Part shown: positions 52,576-61,596 of the stretch, in pieces
Layout of the letters: each line of letters opens with the position of its first letter
How positions within the stretch are numbered: the stretch's first letter is position 1
From: Streptomyces sp. NBC_01717
GTDB lineage: Bacteria > Actinomycetota > Actinomycetes > Streptomycetales > Streptomycetaceae
NCBI RefSeq assembly: GCF_036248255.1
Contig: NZ_CP109178.1
Span: forward strand, 2,294,001 to 2,358,000
Length of the DNA: 64,000 nt
Direction of reading: 5' to 3'
Made by a program: the position numbers and the translations under genes
Notes under the pieces: model-generated
Told to the model about the DNA's origin: nothing
What the model saw: only the letters and a program-made list of their open reading frames with translations
Database searches by the model: none

Positions 52576-53498
52576 CAGAACTCCAGCCGCTCGCGCCGGC
52601 CCAGTCGCATCACGATGGCGGCGAAGGCCATGGTGACGATGAGCAGTCCGACACCGATCGTTGTTGCGTATCCTGCCTGGCCGTCACGGAAAGCGGTCTG
52701 GTACACGTACAGCGGCAGGACCGTGGTCGAGTAGTCGGGACCACCGGGACCCACGGTCATGACCTGTACGGCTGTGAAAGCCTCCACGCCGAGCGCCAGG
52801 ATTCCCATGTAGACCCAGCCCGACTGCACCGTGTCCCAGAGCAGCGGCAGGGTGATCCGGAAGAACGTCGTGAAACGGTTGGCCCCGTCGAGGAGCGCCG
52901 CCTCGTAGAAGTCCTTCGGGATGGACGCCATTCCGGCGGAGAACAGCACGACGAAGAATCCGACCGTCGACCAGATCAGTACCGACATGACGCAGACGAG
53001 CGCGAGACTCGGATCCCCCAGCCAGTCCGGCTGGACGGAGCCGAGGCCGATCCCCTTCAGCGTCGCATTCAGCATCCCGTCGCGGGGGTTGAAAGCAAAT
53101 TGGAAGAGCAGGGCGACAATGACGATCGAGAGCACCTGGGGGAAGAAATAGGCGATCTTGTAGAAGCCCGAGCCCCGCACGCCGGCGACCGTGGCGTTCT
53201 TGCGCCGCCGGCCGCCGACATTGAGCATGAAGGCGAAGAAAAGCGCCAGGCCCAGCGTCACCAGCGGCAGCAGCAGTACAAGCAACACGCTGTGCTGCAA
53301 CGACTTCCAGAAGATGTCGTCCTTCAGCATCCTGGTGTAGTTGTCGAACCCGACCATCTTGAAGTCCGGGCTCAGACCGGTCCAGTCCGTGAACGAGTAG
53401 TAGATGGACTGGATGAACGGCCAAATGACGAAGACCGCGTACAACGCCAGTGGGACGATCAAGAACCCCACAATGAACCGGTACTTGCCGTGCTGCAT
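52575..53498 (-). CDS. ngcF: Sugar ABC transporter permease (MalF type)
   Basis: Protein of 307 residues from ATG 53498. It begins KYRFIVGFLIVPLALYAVFV, and the EAA loop is FYEAALLDGANRFTTFFRIT. Six hydrophobic segments. Pairs with the downstream permease as the membrane channel of the importer. The gene starts 50 nt after ngcE in the same operon. Confidence 0.93.
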   Translation of the reverse strand: MQHGKYRFIVGFLIVPLALYAVFVIWPFIQSIYYSFTDWTGLSPDFKMVGFDNYTRMLKDDIFWKSLQHSVLLVLLLPLVTLGLALFFAFMLNVGGRRRKNATVAGVRGSGFYKIAYFFPQVLSIVIVALLFQFAFNPRDGMLNATLKGIGLGSVQPDWLGDPSLALVCVMSVLIWSTVGFFVVLFSAGMASIPKDFYEAALLDGANRFTTFFRITLPLLWDTVQSGWVYMGILALGVEAFTAVQVMTVGPGGPDYSTTVLPLYVYQTAFRDGQAGYATTIGVGLLIVTMAFAAIVMRLGRRERLEF

Positions 53499-53548
53499 CG
53501 TTTACCGACCCCGATCTTTCCGCGGGTGCCGCCGCTGGTGACGGTTGC

Positions 53549-54997
53549 TCACTGGTGCTTGTAGTGCTTGATGGACTGGTCCTTGGCCGCCGCGTCCGCG
53601 AAGGCCTGGATCTTCTTGATGGCTTCCGCCGGGGTCGCGCGGCCCGCCATCATCTCGCCGATGCCGGCGACGCCGATCTGCTCCTTCTGGAGCTTCACGT
53701 ACCAGTCCTGCAGACGCGGGTTCACCACGTTGTCGCCGGCCTTCTTCAGCGCGTCGACGCCGGCCTGCATGGCCGTGGACAGGGTCAGACCGTCGGTGCC
53801 ACCGTTGAAGGCGCTCAGGGACTTGACCTGCTTGGTGAAGTTCTTCGAGGACTCCTCGGAGAGCATGATGCGCAGCTGCTCCATGCCGCCCTCGGGGTTC
53901 TTCGCCTTGGCCGGGACGACGAAGGGCTCACCGCCGGAGGCCCAGATGGTGCCGAACGGCATCTTGTCGGACGAGTCCAGGCTGGACGGCGCCGAGACCA
54001 TCATCTTGAAGTCCTTGGGCGTGGTGGGCGCCGCCTCGTTCTCCACCCACGAACCGTTCGGGATGAAGAGCGCCTTGCCCTTGGTCCACTCGGTCTGCGA
54101 CTGGATGTGGGTCAGACCCGGGGTGCCCTTGAGGATGTACCCCTTCTTGTACAGCTCGTAGTACGCCTCGAACGCCGCCTTGACCGCGGGGTCCTTCCAG
54201 GCGTTCGGCTCCAGGTTGTCGATCTTGTCGAGAACCTCCCGGCCGCCGATCTTGCCGATGAACGGGTAGAGCGAGAACGGCAGGTAGTAGGGGTACTTAC
54301 CGGCGTACGTCCAGCCGGCGATGCCCTTCTTCTTCGCCTTCTCGCAGAGGGCGAGCATGTCGTCCCAGTTCTCGGGGTACTGCGCGTCGAGGTTGTCGAG
54401 CGCGGTCTGCGAGTACCAGACGCCGTAGACCGTGTACGCGTAGTACATGATCCAGACCGGGTCGCCGTCGAACTGGCCCATCTCCAGGACACCGGGGCGC
54501 AGCGTGTCGCGGACCTTCTTGCTCGGGTCGTCGATGGACGGGGCGTCCATCAGCGGCGTCAGGTCGAGCAGCTGCTTCTTGCCGACGAGGACACCCATGT
54601 CCATCTGCTCGGCGCCCGAGTTGTCGATCAGGTCCGGCGGGGTGCCGCCGTTGAAGCGCGGCTGCAGCTGCGACTGGATCTTCTGGGTCGCGGTGTGCTT
54701 GACCTTCGGGGCCTTCGGGAAGGCCGCGTTGTACTTCTTCTCCGCGTCGATCGCGTACTGCTGGCCGAAACCGCCATCGAAGATGACGACATCGAGGGCA
54801 GCGGTCTCGTTGACGCCGAGCGGGTTCTTGGCGCTCGTCTTGCCCTTCTTGACCGAGTCGTCAGTGCCGCTGTCGCTACTCGCACACGCCGACAGGAAGC
54901 TCATTGTCGGAACGGTGATCAGACCGAGTGCGGCAGACCGCTTGATCACGTCGCGACGGCCAAGGCCCTCATTCTTGTGGGCGGAGGTGGATCCCAT
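53549..54997 (-). CDS. ngcE: N-acetylglucosamine/chitobiose-type binding lipoprotein
   Basis: Protein of 482 residues from ATG 54997 with a GAGG site 8 nt upstream; a TTG two codons earlier is not preferred. The N-terminus carries both a twin-arginine motif (GRRDVIKRSAALGL) and a lipobox (FLSACASSDS), so it is exported through Tat and lipidated. The body is an extracellular solute-binding protein family 1 type with NGGTPPDLIDNSGAEQM and SLYPFIGKIGGREVLD. Highest similarity by memory is to NgcE of Streptomyces, which binds GlcNAc and chitobiose. A palindrome lies in its leader. Confidence 0.9.
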   Translation of the reverse strand: MGSTSAHKNEGLGRRDVIKRSAALGLITVPTMSFLSACASSDSGTDDSVKKGKTSAKNPLGVNETAALDVVIFDGGFGQQYAIDAEKKYNAAFPKAPKVKHTATQKIQSQLQPRFNGGTPPDLIDNSGAEQMDMGVLVGKKQLLDLTPLMDAPSIDDPSKKVRDTLRPGVLEMGQFDGDPVWIMYYAYTVYGVWYSQTALDNLDAQYPENWDDMLALCEKAKKKGIAGWTYAGKYPYYLPFSLYPFIGKIGGREVLDKIDNLEPNAWKDPAVKAAFEAYYELYKKGYILKGTPGLTHIQSQTEWTKGKALFIPNGSWVENEAAPTTPKDFKMMVSAPSSLDSSDKMPFGTIWASGGEPFVVPAKAKNPEGGMEQLRIMLSEESSKNFTKQVKSLSAFNGGTDGLTLSTAMQAGVDALKKAGDNVVNPRLQDWYVKLQKEQIGVAGIGEMMAGRATPAEAIKKIQAFADAAAKDQSIKHYKHQ

Positions 54998-55054
54998 GCT
55001 CAAGTCCTCGCCTTCTCCAGGACTCAGGCGGTGTGTACCGGTCGCCCGTCGAAA

Positions 55055-55069
55055 TTCGCCTCAGGCGAA
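55055..55069. promoter_or_regulatory. Palindrome in the ngcE leader
   Basis: TTCGCCTCAGGCGAA, 6-bp arms and three central bases, centred about 65 nt upstream of the ngcE start. It could be an operator or an RNA hairpin in the leader. Confidence 0.35.
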
Positions 55070-55407
55070 GGGCCCCGCCACCGCGGTCAGTTGCGCTTGG
55101 GTCGTGCTGATTTGCAGGCTAGCCAGATGCAGTGCGGGATTCCGGAGATCGAACCGATGGATGCAGCGATGGCGCCCCCCGGCCGTTCCCCCCGGCCCCC
55201 CTTGTCCGCGTCCGCGTAGAAAACGGCGGGGCAGACGCCGACAGGTATAGTCCACTTGCAGCCAACTGAGCAAGATCGAATGCAGGTTTGAGCGGCAGTC
55301 TTTCCCGAGTTGAGACCTCGCGGATACATGGGCCCTGCACGCCCTCGTCCGGGTGTAACGATTTCCGCAATACGGTCGATTCACCCGCGCGTCCGCGTAC
55401 AACACCC

Positions 55408-55437
55408 TTGACACATCAAGCCACTTGCCTCCCTACT
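55408..55437 (+). promoter_or_regulatory. Possible sigma-70 promoter for the GH92 gene
   Basis: TTGACA at 55408-55413 matches a -35 element exactly; 18 nt later CCTACT (55432-55437) is a weak -10. The spacing is acceptable and the start codon is about 60 nt further on. Confidence 0.35.
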
Positions 55438-55456
55438 GGATCCTGCACATCGCCCT

Positions 55457-55468
55457 GACAACGTTGTC
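55457..55468. promoter_or_regulatory. LacI-type operator candidate ahead of the GH92 gene
   Basis: GACAACGTTGTC is a perfect 12-bp palindrome matching the TGACAACGTTGTCA-like consensus of actinobacterial LacI-family sugar regulators. Located 31-43 nt upstream of the ATG and just downstream of the proposed promoter, a position suited to repression. Confidence 0.5.
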
Positions 55469-55499
55469 CAGTGCGCTTCCTCGGGAGGAATGGCTCGGC

Positions 55500-58400
55500 A
55501 TGCAGCCCCGACATGGTTCTCGTAAGAGACAAAACCGTACGGCCGCACTCATCGCGGCTTCACTGGTCCTGGTGGTGACCGCCCCCACCACGGCCGCCGC
55601 ACAGTCGGCGAGGTTTGCCGAAAAGGGTGAAAAGCCCACGGGCGACCAGACATTCAGCTCATCGTTCGAAGCGGACGAAAAGCAGCCGGACTGGCGCAAT
55701 ACCGTGGAAGAGGGTCCGGACGGGAAGAAGCGGGCATCGGGTATCGACGGCGGCTTCTCCGCCGGAATACCGGGCAATGTCACCGACAAGGTCACGGATC
55801 TGCGCGCCAGCGGCGAGAACACCGGCGGCGGCGAGGTGAAGGAGAACCTCGTCGACGGGGAGTCCTCCTCGAAGTGGCTGACCTTCGAACCCACCGGCTG
55901 GATCGAGTTCGACCTCGTCGAACCGGTCAAGGTCGTGACATACGCGCTCACTTCGGCCAATGACCACGACGAGCGCGACCCGAAGGACTGGACCCTTCAG
56001 GGCTCCGCCGACGGCAAGACCTGGAAGGACCTCGACTCCCGGACCGACCAGTCCTTCTCCGAGCGCTTCCAGACGAAGTCGTACGACTTCGCGAGCGACA
56101 CGGCCTACCAGCACTACCGCCTGAACGTCACCAAGAACAACGGCGCTTCGGACGCGACCCAGCTGGCCGACGTCCAGTTCTCCGACGGCAACACCAGCAC
56201 CCCCGCCCCCGAGGAGATGCGCAGCCAGATCGACCGCGGCCCGTCCGGCTCGCCCACCGCCAAGGCCGGCGCGGGCTTCACCGGAAAGAAGGCCCTGCGG
56301 TACGCGGGCACGCACAAGCCGGACGGCCGCGCGTACTCGTACAACAAGATCTTCGACGTCGACACCGCCGTCACCCGGGACACCGAGCTCTCCTACCTCG
56401 TCTACCCGCAGATGGGCGAGACGGACCTCTCGTACCCCGCCACCCATGTCTCGGTCGACCTGGCCTTCACCGACGGTACGTATCTGAGCGATCTCGGCGC
56501 CACCGACAGCCACGGCGGTCAGCTGACCCCGCAGGGACAGGCCGACGCCAAGCGGCTGTACGTCAACCAGTGGAACAAGGTCGCCTCGCGCATCGGCACG
56601 GTCGCGGCAGGAAAGACCGTCGACCGGATCCTGGTGGCGTACGACTCCCCCAAGGGCCCGGCGAAGTTCCAGGGCTGGATCGACGACATCAAGCTCGCCC
56701 CGAAGGCCCCCGAGAAGCGCCGGGCGCACCTGTCCGACTACGCGTCGACGGTCCGGGGCACCAACTCCAGCGGCGGTTTCTCGCGAGGCAACAACTTCCC
56801 CGCCACCGCGGTCCCGAACGGCTTCAACTTCTGGACGCCTGTCACCAACGCCGGCTCGACGAGCTGGCTGTACGACTACCAGCGCGCCAACAACGACGAC
56901 AACCTGCCTACGCTCCAGGCGTTCAGCGCGAGCCATGAGCCGAGCCCCTGGATGGGCGACCGGCAGACGTTCCAGCTGATGCCGTCGGTGGCCAAGGACG
57001 AGCCGGACGCCTCCCGCACGGCGCGCGCGCTGCCGTTCAAGCACGAGAACGAGACGGCGAAGCCGCACTACTACGGTGTGACGTTCGAGAACGGCCTGAA
57101 GGCCGAGATGACGCCGACCGACCACGCGGCACGGATGCGGTTCACCTACCCCGGTGACGACGCGTCCGTCGTCTTCGACAACATCTCCAACGACGGCGGG
57201 CTCACCCTCGACCCGGGAACCAGCTCCTTCACCGGCTTCTCCGACGTGAAGAGCGGCCTCTCCACCGGCGCCACCCGGCTCTTCGTCTACGGCGTCTTCG
57301 ACGCCCCGGTCACCGCGAGCGGCAAGCTCAAGGGCGGCGGCGGTGACGACGTGACGGGCTACCTCCGCTTCGACGCCGGCAAGGACCGTACGGTCAACCT
57401 CCGCCTGGCCACTTCGCTGATCAGCATCGACCAGGCTAAGCAGAACCTCGCCGCGGAGATCCCCGCGTCCCGCTCCTTCTCCCGCGTCGAGGACCAGGCG
57501 CAGCACGCCTGGGACGACATCCTGGGCAAGGTGGAGGTCGAGGGCGCCGACGCCGACCAGCTGACGAGTCTCTACTCCAGCCTGTACCGCCTGTATCTCT
57601 ACCCGAACTCGGGCTTCGAGCAGGTCGGTGGCAAGGACCGGTACGCCAGCCCGTTCTCGCCGCAGATCGGCTCCGACACCCCCACCCACACGGGTGCGAA
57701 GATCGTCGACGGCAAGGTGTACGTCAACAACGGCTTCTGGGACACGTACCGGACGACGTGGCCCGCGTACTCGTTCCTCACGCCGAAGAAGGCCGGCGAG
57801 ATGGTCGACGGCTTCGTCCAGCAGTACAAGGACGGCGGCTGGATCTCCCGCTGGTCCTCCCCCGGCTACGCCGACCTGATGACCGGCACCTCGTCGGACG
57901 TCGCGTTCGCGGACGCCTACGTCAAGGGCGTGAAGTTCGACGGCGAGGCGGCCTACGAGGCGGCCCTGAAGAACGCCACGGTGGTTCCGCCGTCGTCGGG
58001 CGTCGGCCGGAAGGGCATGGAGACGTCCCCGTTCGCGGGCTATGCGAACACGTCGACGCACGAGGGCCTTTCCTGGTCGCTGGAGGGCTACCTCAACGAC
58101 TACGGCCTCGCGCAGATGGGCCAGGCGCTCTACAAGAAGACGAAGAAGGAGCGGTACAAGGAGGAGTCGGAGTACTTCCTGAACCGGGCCCGCAACTATG
58201 TCGAGCTGTTCGACTCCAAGGCGGGCTTCTTCCAGGGCAAGGACGCCAAGGGCGACTGGCGGGTCGCCTCCGACAAGTACGACCCGCGCGTCTGGGGCTA
58301 CGACTACACGGAGACGAACGGCTGGGGCTACGCGTTCACGGCCCCGCAGGACAGCCGCGGCCTGGCGAACCTGTACGGCGGCCGCGACGGCCTGGCCAAG

Positions 58401-59348
58401 AAGCTCGACACGTACTTCTCCACTCCCGAGACTGCGGGCCCGGAGTTCGTCGGCTCGTACGGCGGTGTCATCCACGAGATGACGGAGGCGCGTGACGTAC
58501 GGATGGGCATGTACGGCCACAGCAACCAGGTCGCGCACCACGTCACGTACATGTACGACGCGGCGTCGCAGCCCTGGAAGACCCAGGAGAAGGTCCGCGA
58601 GGTCCTCGGCCGCCTCTACACGGGCAGCGAGATCGGCCAGGGCTACCACGGCGACGAGGACAACGGCGAGCAGTCGGCCTGGTACCTCTTCTCCTCGCTC
58701 GGCTTCTACCCGCTGGTGATGGGCAGTGGCGAGTACGCGATCGGCTCGCCGCTCTTCACGAAGACGACCGTCCACCTGGAGAACGGCCACGACCTGGTGG
58801 TCAAGGCTCCGAAGAACAGCGCGAAGAACATCTATGTGCAGGGCCTGAAGGTCAACGGCAAGAAGTGGACGTCCACGTCGCTGCCGCACGACCTGCTCGC
58901 CAAGGGCGGTGTCCTGGAGTTCGACATGGGCGCCAAGCCGTCGGCGTGGGGCACGGGCAAGGACGCGGCCCCGACGTCGATCACCAAGGACGACCAGGTT
59001 CCGTCGCCGAAGAAGGACGTGCTGAAGGGCGAGGGCGCCCTGTACGACAACACGTCCGCCACGACGGCGACGGTGAACGGCCCGGTGGAGCTGCCGGTGC
59101 CCGCATCGACGAAGGCGGTCCAGTACACGCTGACGTCGGCCGCGGCGGCGAAGGCCCCGAAGGGCTGGGTCCTGCAGGGCTCGTCGGACGGCACGACCTG
59201 GAACGATCTCGACAAGCGATCGGCGCAGTCGTTCGCGTGGGACAAGCAGACGCGGGTGTTCTCGGTGAGCAGGACGGGAACGTACGAGCACTACCGCCTC
59301 GTGCCCGAGGGTGAGGGGACGCTGGCGGAGGTGGAGCTGATCTCCTGA
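55500..59348 (+). CDS. Secreted GH92 family glycosidase (alpha-mannosidase type) with two discoidin-like modules
   Basis: Protein of 1282 residues from ATG 55500; GGAGG is about 11 nt upstream. Signal peptide: basic start then LIAASLVLVVTAPTTAAAQS, cleavage near residue 35. A discoidin-like module (about 105-225) contains LVDGESSSKWLTFEPTGWIE and a KDWTLQGSADGKTWKDLDSR block. The GH92 catalytic part spans about 430-1130, with GFWDTYRTTWPAYSF near 746 and GDEDNGEQSAWYLFSSLGFY near 1050. A second discoidin-like module at 1185-1282 repeats the GWVLQGSSDGTTWNDLD pattern. GH92 enzymes are calcium-dependent exo-alpha-mannosidases. Divergent from ngcEFG. Confidence 0.93.
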   Translation: MQPRHGSRKRQNRTAALIAASLVLVVTAPTTAAAQSARFAEKGEKPTGDQTFSSSFEADEKQPDWRNTVEEGPDGKKRASGIDGGFSAGIPGNVTDKVTDLRASGENTGGGEVKENLVDGESSSKWLTFEPTGWIEFDLVEPVKVVTYALTSANDHDERDPKDWTLQGSADGKTWKDLDSRTDQSFSERFQTKSYDFASDTAYQHYRLNVTKNNGASDATQLADVQFSDGNTSTPAPEEMRSQIDRGPSGSPTAKAGAGFTGKKALRYAGTHKPDGRAYSYNKIFDVDTAVTRDTELSYLVYPQMGETDLSYPATHVSVDLAFTDGTYLSDLGATDSHGGQLTPQGQADAKRLYVNQWNKVASRIGTVAAGKTVDRILVAYDSPKGPAKFQGWIDDIKLAPKAPEKRRAHLSDYASTVRGTNSSGGFSRGNNFPATAVPNGFNFWTPVTNAGSTSWLYDYQRANNDDNLPTLQAFSASHEPSPWMGDRQTFQLMPSVAKDEPDASRTARALPFKHENETAKPHYYGVTFENGLKAEMTPTDHAARMRFTYPGDDASVVFDNISNDGGLTLDPGTSSFTGFSDVKSGLSTGATRLFVYGVFDAPVTASGKLKGGGGDDVTGYLRFDAGKDRTVNLRLATSLISIDQAKQNLAAEIPASRSFSRVEDQAQHAWDDILGKVEVEGADADQLTSLYSSLYRLYLYPNSGFEQVGGKDRYASPFSPQIGSDTPTHTGAKIVDGKVYVNNGFWDTYRTTWPAYSFLTPKKAGEMVDGFVQQYKDGGWISRWSSPGYADLMTGTSSDVAFADAYVKGVKFDGEAAYEAALKNATVVPPSSGVGRKGMETSPFAGYANTSTHEGLSWSLEGYLNDYGLAQMGQALYKKTKKERYKEESEYFLNRARNYVELFDSKAGFFQGKDAKGDWRVASDKYDPRVWGYDYTETNGWGYAFTAPQDSRGLANLYGGRDGLAKKLDTYFSTPETAGPEFVGSYGGVIHEMTEARDVRMGMYGHSNQVAHHVTYMYDAASQPWKTQEKVREVLGRLYTGSEIGQGYHGDEDNGEQSAWYLFSSLGFYPLVMGSGEYAIGSPLFTKTTVHLENGHDLVVKAPKNSAKNIYVQGLKVNGKKWTSTSLPHDLLAKGGVLEFDMGAKPSAWGTGKDAAPTSITKDDQVPSPKKDVLKGEGALYDNTSATTATVNGPVELPVPASTKAVQYTLTSAAAAKAPKGWVLQGSSDGTTWNDLDKRSAQSFAWDKQTRVFSVSRTGTYEHYRLVPEGEGTLAEVELIS

Positions 59349-59362
59349 CCTCTGCGCTCCTG

Positions 59363-59400
59363 TGAACGGCCGGTACCTCGGGTGAGGTACCGGCCGTTCA
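59363..59400 (+). terminator. Terminator after the GH92 gene
   Basis: A 17-bp perfect stem (59363-59379 with 59384-59400) and a 4-nt loop, beginning 14 nt past the stop. Confidence 0.85.
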
Positions 59401-59496
59401 TTCATTCCACGGTGCGGACGAACTCGTTCGCGGCGTGGCGTTCGCGACCACGCCCCTGCGGCGTCGCCGTCAGGAGCCGCGCGCACCGGCCCCGTC

Positions 59497-60126
59497 TCAC
59501 TCCGGCGCTGCCGCGCGGAAGAGACTCTCGGGAAGGGCCACATTCCAGGCGGTGATGACCGGCTTCCCGTGCTCGGTGCCGAGCCGGGAGACGGCCCCCG
59601 TGGCGAGCTGGAACAGTGTGCCACCGGCCGGCGTCAGCCCGAGATAGCGAGCGGTGAACACGCGAAGGAAGTGGGAGTGCGCGACGAGGGCGATGTCCGC
59701 GTCCCCCAGTGATTCGGCCGCCGCCCGGATCTCGGTGAGCATCCGGTCGGCCCGCTCCCCCACCTGAGCCGGCGTCTCCCCGGGATGCGCCTCCGGGCCC
59801 GGGGCGACCCCGTCGGTCCACAGGTTCCAGGACGGCCGGGTGCGGTGGATCTCGACGGTGGTCACGCCCTCATAGCCGCCGTAGTCCCATTCACGCAGGT
59901 CAGGAGTGATGCGGGGCGAGGCAAGCCCGGCAAGTTCGGCGGTGCGCCGGGCCCGCAGGGCCGGGCTGACCAGGGTGAGCCCGATCTTCCGGTCGGCGAT
60001 CAGCGGCACGAGAGCACGGGCCTGCCGCTCACCGAGGGCGGTCAGCGGCAGATCGGTATGGCTCGTGTGCCGCCCGGACCGGGACCACTCCGTCTCGCCG
60101 TGCCGGATCAGAATCAACTCGCCCAT
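59497..60126 (-). CDS. Histidine phosphatase family protein
   Basis: Protein of 209 residues from ATG 60126 (MGELILIRHGETEWS). The RHG motif with the phospho-accepting His is at residues 8-10, and the second His is in the LVAHSHFLRVF segment near residue 156. The LREWDYGGYEG motif of the phosphoglycerate-mutase-like branch is present. Substrate is unknown; such proteins dephosphorylate small sugar phosphates or act as broad phosphatases. Cytoplasmic. No close operon partner. Confidence 0.93.
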   Translation of the reverse strand: MGELILIRHGETEWSRSGRHTSHTDLPLTALGERQARALVPLIADRKIGLTLVSPALRARRTAELAGLASPRITPDLREWDYGGYEGVTTVEIHRTRPSWNLWTDGVAPGPEAHPGETPAQVGERADRMLTEIRAAAESLGDADIALVAHSHFLRVFTARYLGLTPAGGTLFQLATGAVSRLGTEHGKPVITAWNVALPESLFRAAAPE

Positions 60127-60282
60127 GGGTGCCGTCCGCTCTCTGTTCTCCGCGCTGTTCGCGCCGCCTGCTGCGTAGCTACGAAACTCGCTGAGCCACG
60201 GTCGCATTCCGGACCGTCCACGCAGGGGTGGCCGGTAGGTCGTTTCGCGGCGCGGCGGCCCCGTATCCAGCCGTGTGCCGAT

Positions 60283-60299
60283 TACGTGATCATCACGTA
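60283..60299. promoter_or_regulatory. 17-bp palindrome TACGTGATCATCACGTA
   Basis: Perfect 8-bp arms around one central C, located in the 247-nt region between the phosphatase start and the rightward gene, 75 nt upstream of the latter. Composition and geometry suit a GntR- or TetR-type operator; no factor is identified. Confidence 0.45.
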
Positions 60300-60373
60300 T
60301 TGATGGGACGTCTTGTGCTAGAGGGGCACGGCTCGTGAGATGTCTACGACAGTGGACGAGAGTGGGGCGGGGC

Positions 60374-61354
60374 ATGCCGGATCCGGTGGACTATGTTGCG
60401 CGGCTGCGCGCGGAGCGCGAGGACGCGGGCCGGGAGGAGACGTTGCGGAGGGACCGGTCCCGGCGCCGGCTCAAGCGGGGGCTGGCGGGAGGCATGGCGG
60501 CCGCAGCGCTGGTGGGTTTCGCAATGTGGCTGGTCAGCAGCACGTCCGGAGAGCGGCCTGCCGACGAGCCGTTCGCCGCCGGCCTGATGCCTGAAGGCAC
60601 GTGGCCCGACGCGTGGCCGGCAACGACCGATCTGCCGTTTCGGGGTTCGCACGCCGCCGACTGGGCGACCGATGACACCGGTATCCAAGTCCCGGATGTC
60701 AAGGCCGTGAACGGGATACCGGAGGAGCGGGTTTTCGACGCGCTGAACCGGACCAAGGATTTCTTGATCGCGGCCAATCTGGATCAGGCCGTGCTCCATG
60801 GCGAGTGGCCCACCAAGGCCCTCAAAATGCTTGACGCGCAGGACTCCGCCCGCACCCGGCTGATCCGCCATCTGCGCGAACCGGGTGCGCAGGGCGGTGA
60901 TCCCACCGAGATGTTCACCCGCTTCGACCCGGCAGAACTCCGTGTGGTCGATGACGGCATCAGGGTGCACGGCCGAATGGCCTTCGGGGCAGGGAGCGAG
61001 CCGGGTCAGTTGCGTGTACGAGCCGACTACACCTTCGTGTACGCGGTGGGACGTGCGGACTCGGTCGCCGCCGAGCCGGGGCCGTGGGGAGGCACGGAGG
61101 AGGTGGCGCGCACAGTCGTGCGGCGGCAACTAGTCCTGGACCTCGACGAGCGAGCGGCACCCGGAAAGCTGGTTCCGGTCGAGTACCGGCGACTGCTCGG
61201 CAACCATGACTGCCTCACGGCCGACGGCTTCGTCCACCCGTACTTCTCCAGGGAGGCGGCGCGGGCGGACCGGCCGTGGCCTGTCGTCGACCCGTACGAC
61301 TCGGGCAAGGACATCGCCGACGACCGGGTCTGCATCGTGCCCTCGCGGACCTGA
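60374..61354 (+). CDS. Membrane-anchored conserved hypothetical protein
   Basis: Protein of 326 residues from ATG 60374 (MPDPVDYVARLRAERED). A basic N-terminus of about 40 residues precedes one transmembrane helix (about 41-60), so the remaining 260 residues are extracytoplasmic. The rest reads as a single soluble domain with GTWPDAWPATTDLPFRGSHA, VFDALNRTKDFLIAANLDQA, FTRFDPAELRVVDDGIRVHG and NHDCLTADGFVHPYF; two cysteines near the end may pair. I recognise no family. Similar proteins are found in Streptomyces, often next to regulatory or secretion genes, but no role is known. Confidence 0.72.
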   Translation: MPDPVDYVARLRAEREDAGREETLRRDRSRRRLKRGLAGGMAAAALVGFAMWLVSSTSGERPADEPFAAGLMPEGTWPDAWPATTDLPFRGSHAADWATDDTGIQVPDVKAVNGIPEERVFDALNRTKDFLIAANLDQAVLHGEWPTKALKMLDAQDSARTRLIRHLREPGAQGGDPTEMFTRFDPAELRVVDDGIRVHGRMAFGAGSEPGQLRVRADYTFVYAVGRADSVAAEPGPWGGTEEVARTVVRRQLVLDLDERAAPGKLVPVEYRRLLGNHDCLTADGFVHPYFSREAARADRPWPVVDPYDSGKDIADDRVCIVPSRT

Positions 61355-61402
61355 TCAAACAGTTCCTCGGTCCGGGGCGGGGCCAGGGCGGGCCGGCGCT
61401 CA

Positions 61403-61565
61403 GAGCCTGTCAGGTGACCTTCGATCGGATAGCGGACGCGGTCTGGTGCGTGCGATTCCAAGGCGGCGGGATGTCCTCGTAGCGGAGCTACTAGAACATT
61501 TCGGCAACGCGGGAAGCGTGCGTGCCAGGGCGTGGCCGCCCGATCAGAGGTCACCCGACAGGCTC
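61403..61565. mobile_element. 163-bp MITE-like fold-back element with TCA target duplication
   Basis: Begins GAGCCTGTCAGGTGACCT and ends with the near-exact inverse AGGTCACCCGACAGGCTC (one mismatch over 18 nt). The inverted similarity continues inward for about 60 bp per arm, with a central hairpin around 61470-61500 (CGTAGC and GCTAC arms). The element is flanked by TCA at 61400-61402 and 61566-61568, a probable 3-bp target duplication. It carries no gene and is likely mobilised by a transposase elsewhere. It lies between the membrane-protein gene (stop 61354) and hemC. Confidence 0.75.
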
Positions 61566-61596
61566 TCAGGGGCACCGGCTGGTGCGCCGGCCCGGG

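Larger units (their letters stand above)
54998..55499. other. 502-nt divergent control region between ngcE and the GH92 gene
   Basis: No gene. It contains the ngcE leader with a TTCGCC/GGCGAA palindrome (55055-55069), a central portion of mixed composition, and near the right end a TTGACA at 55408-55413 plus a LacI-type palindrome at 55457-55468. No DasR-type site (a GTCTAGAC-like core) was seen by eye. Confidence 0.55.

Noticed and set aside
54998..55499. DasR-type operator expected near a GlcNAc importer
   Set aside because: No GTCTAGAC-like core was found by eye in the ngcE upstream region.
55659..59624. Leftward open frame of 1321 codons opposite the GH92 gene
   Set aside because: Length is explained by low stop frequency in high-GC DNA; sequence is Arg/Val/Glu repeats without any domain, while GH92 motifs are intact on the other strand.
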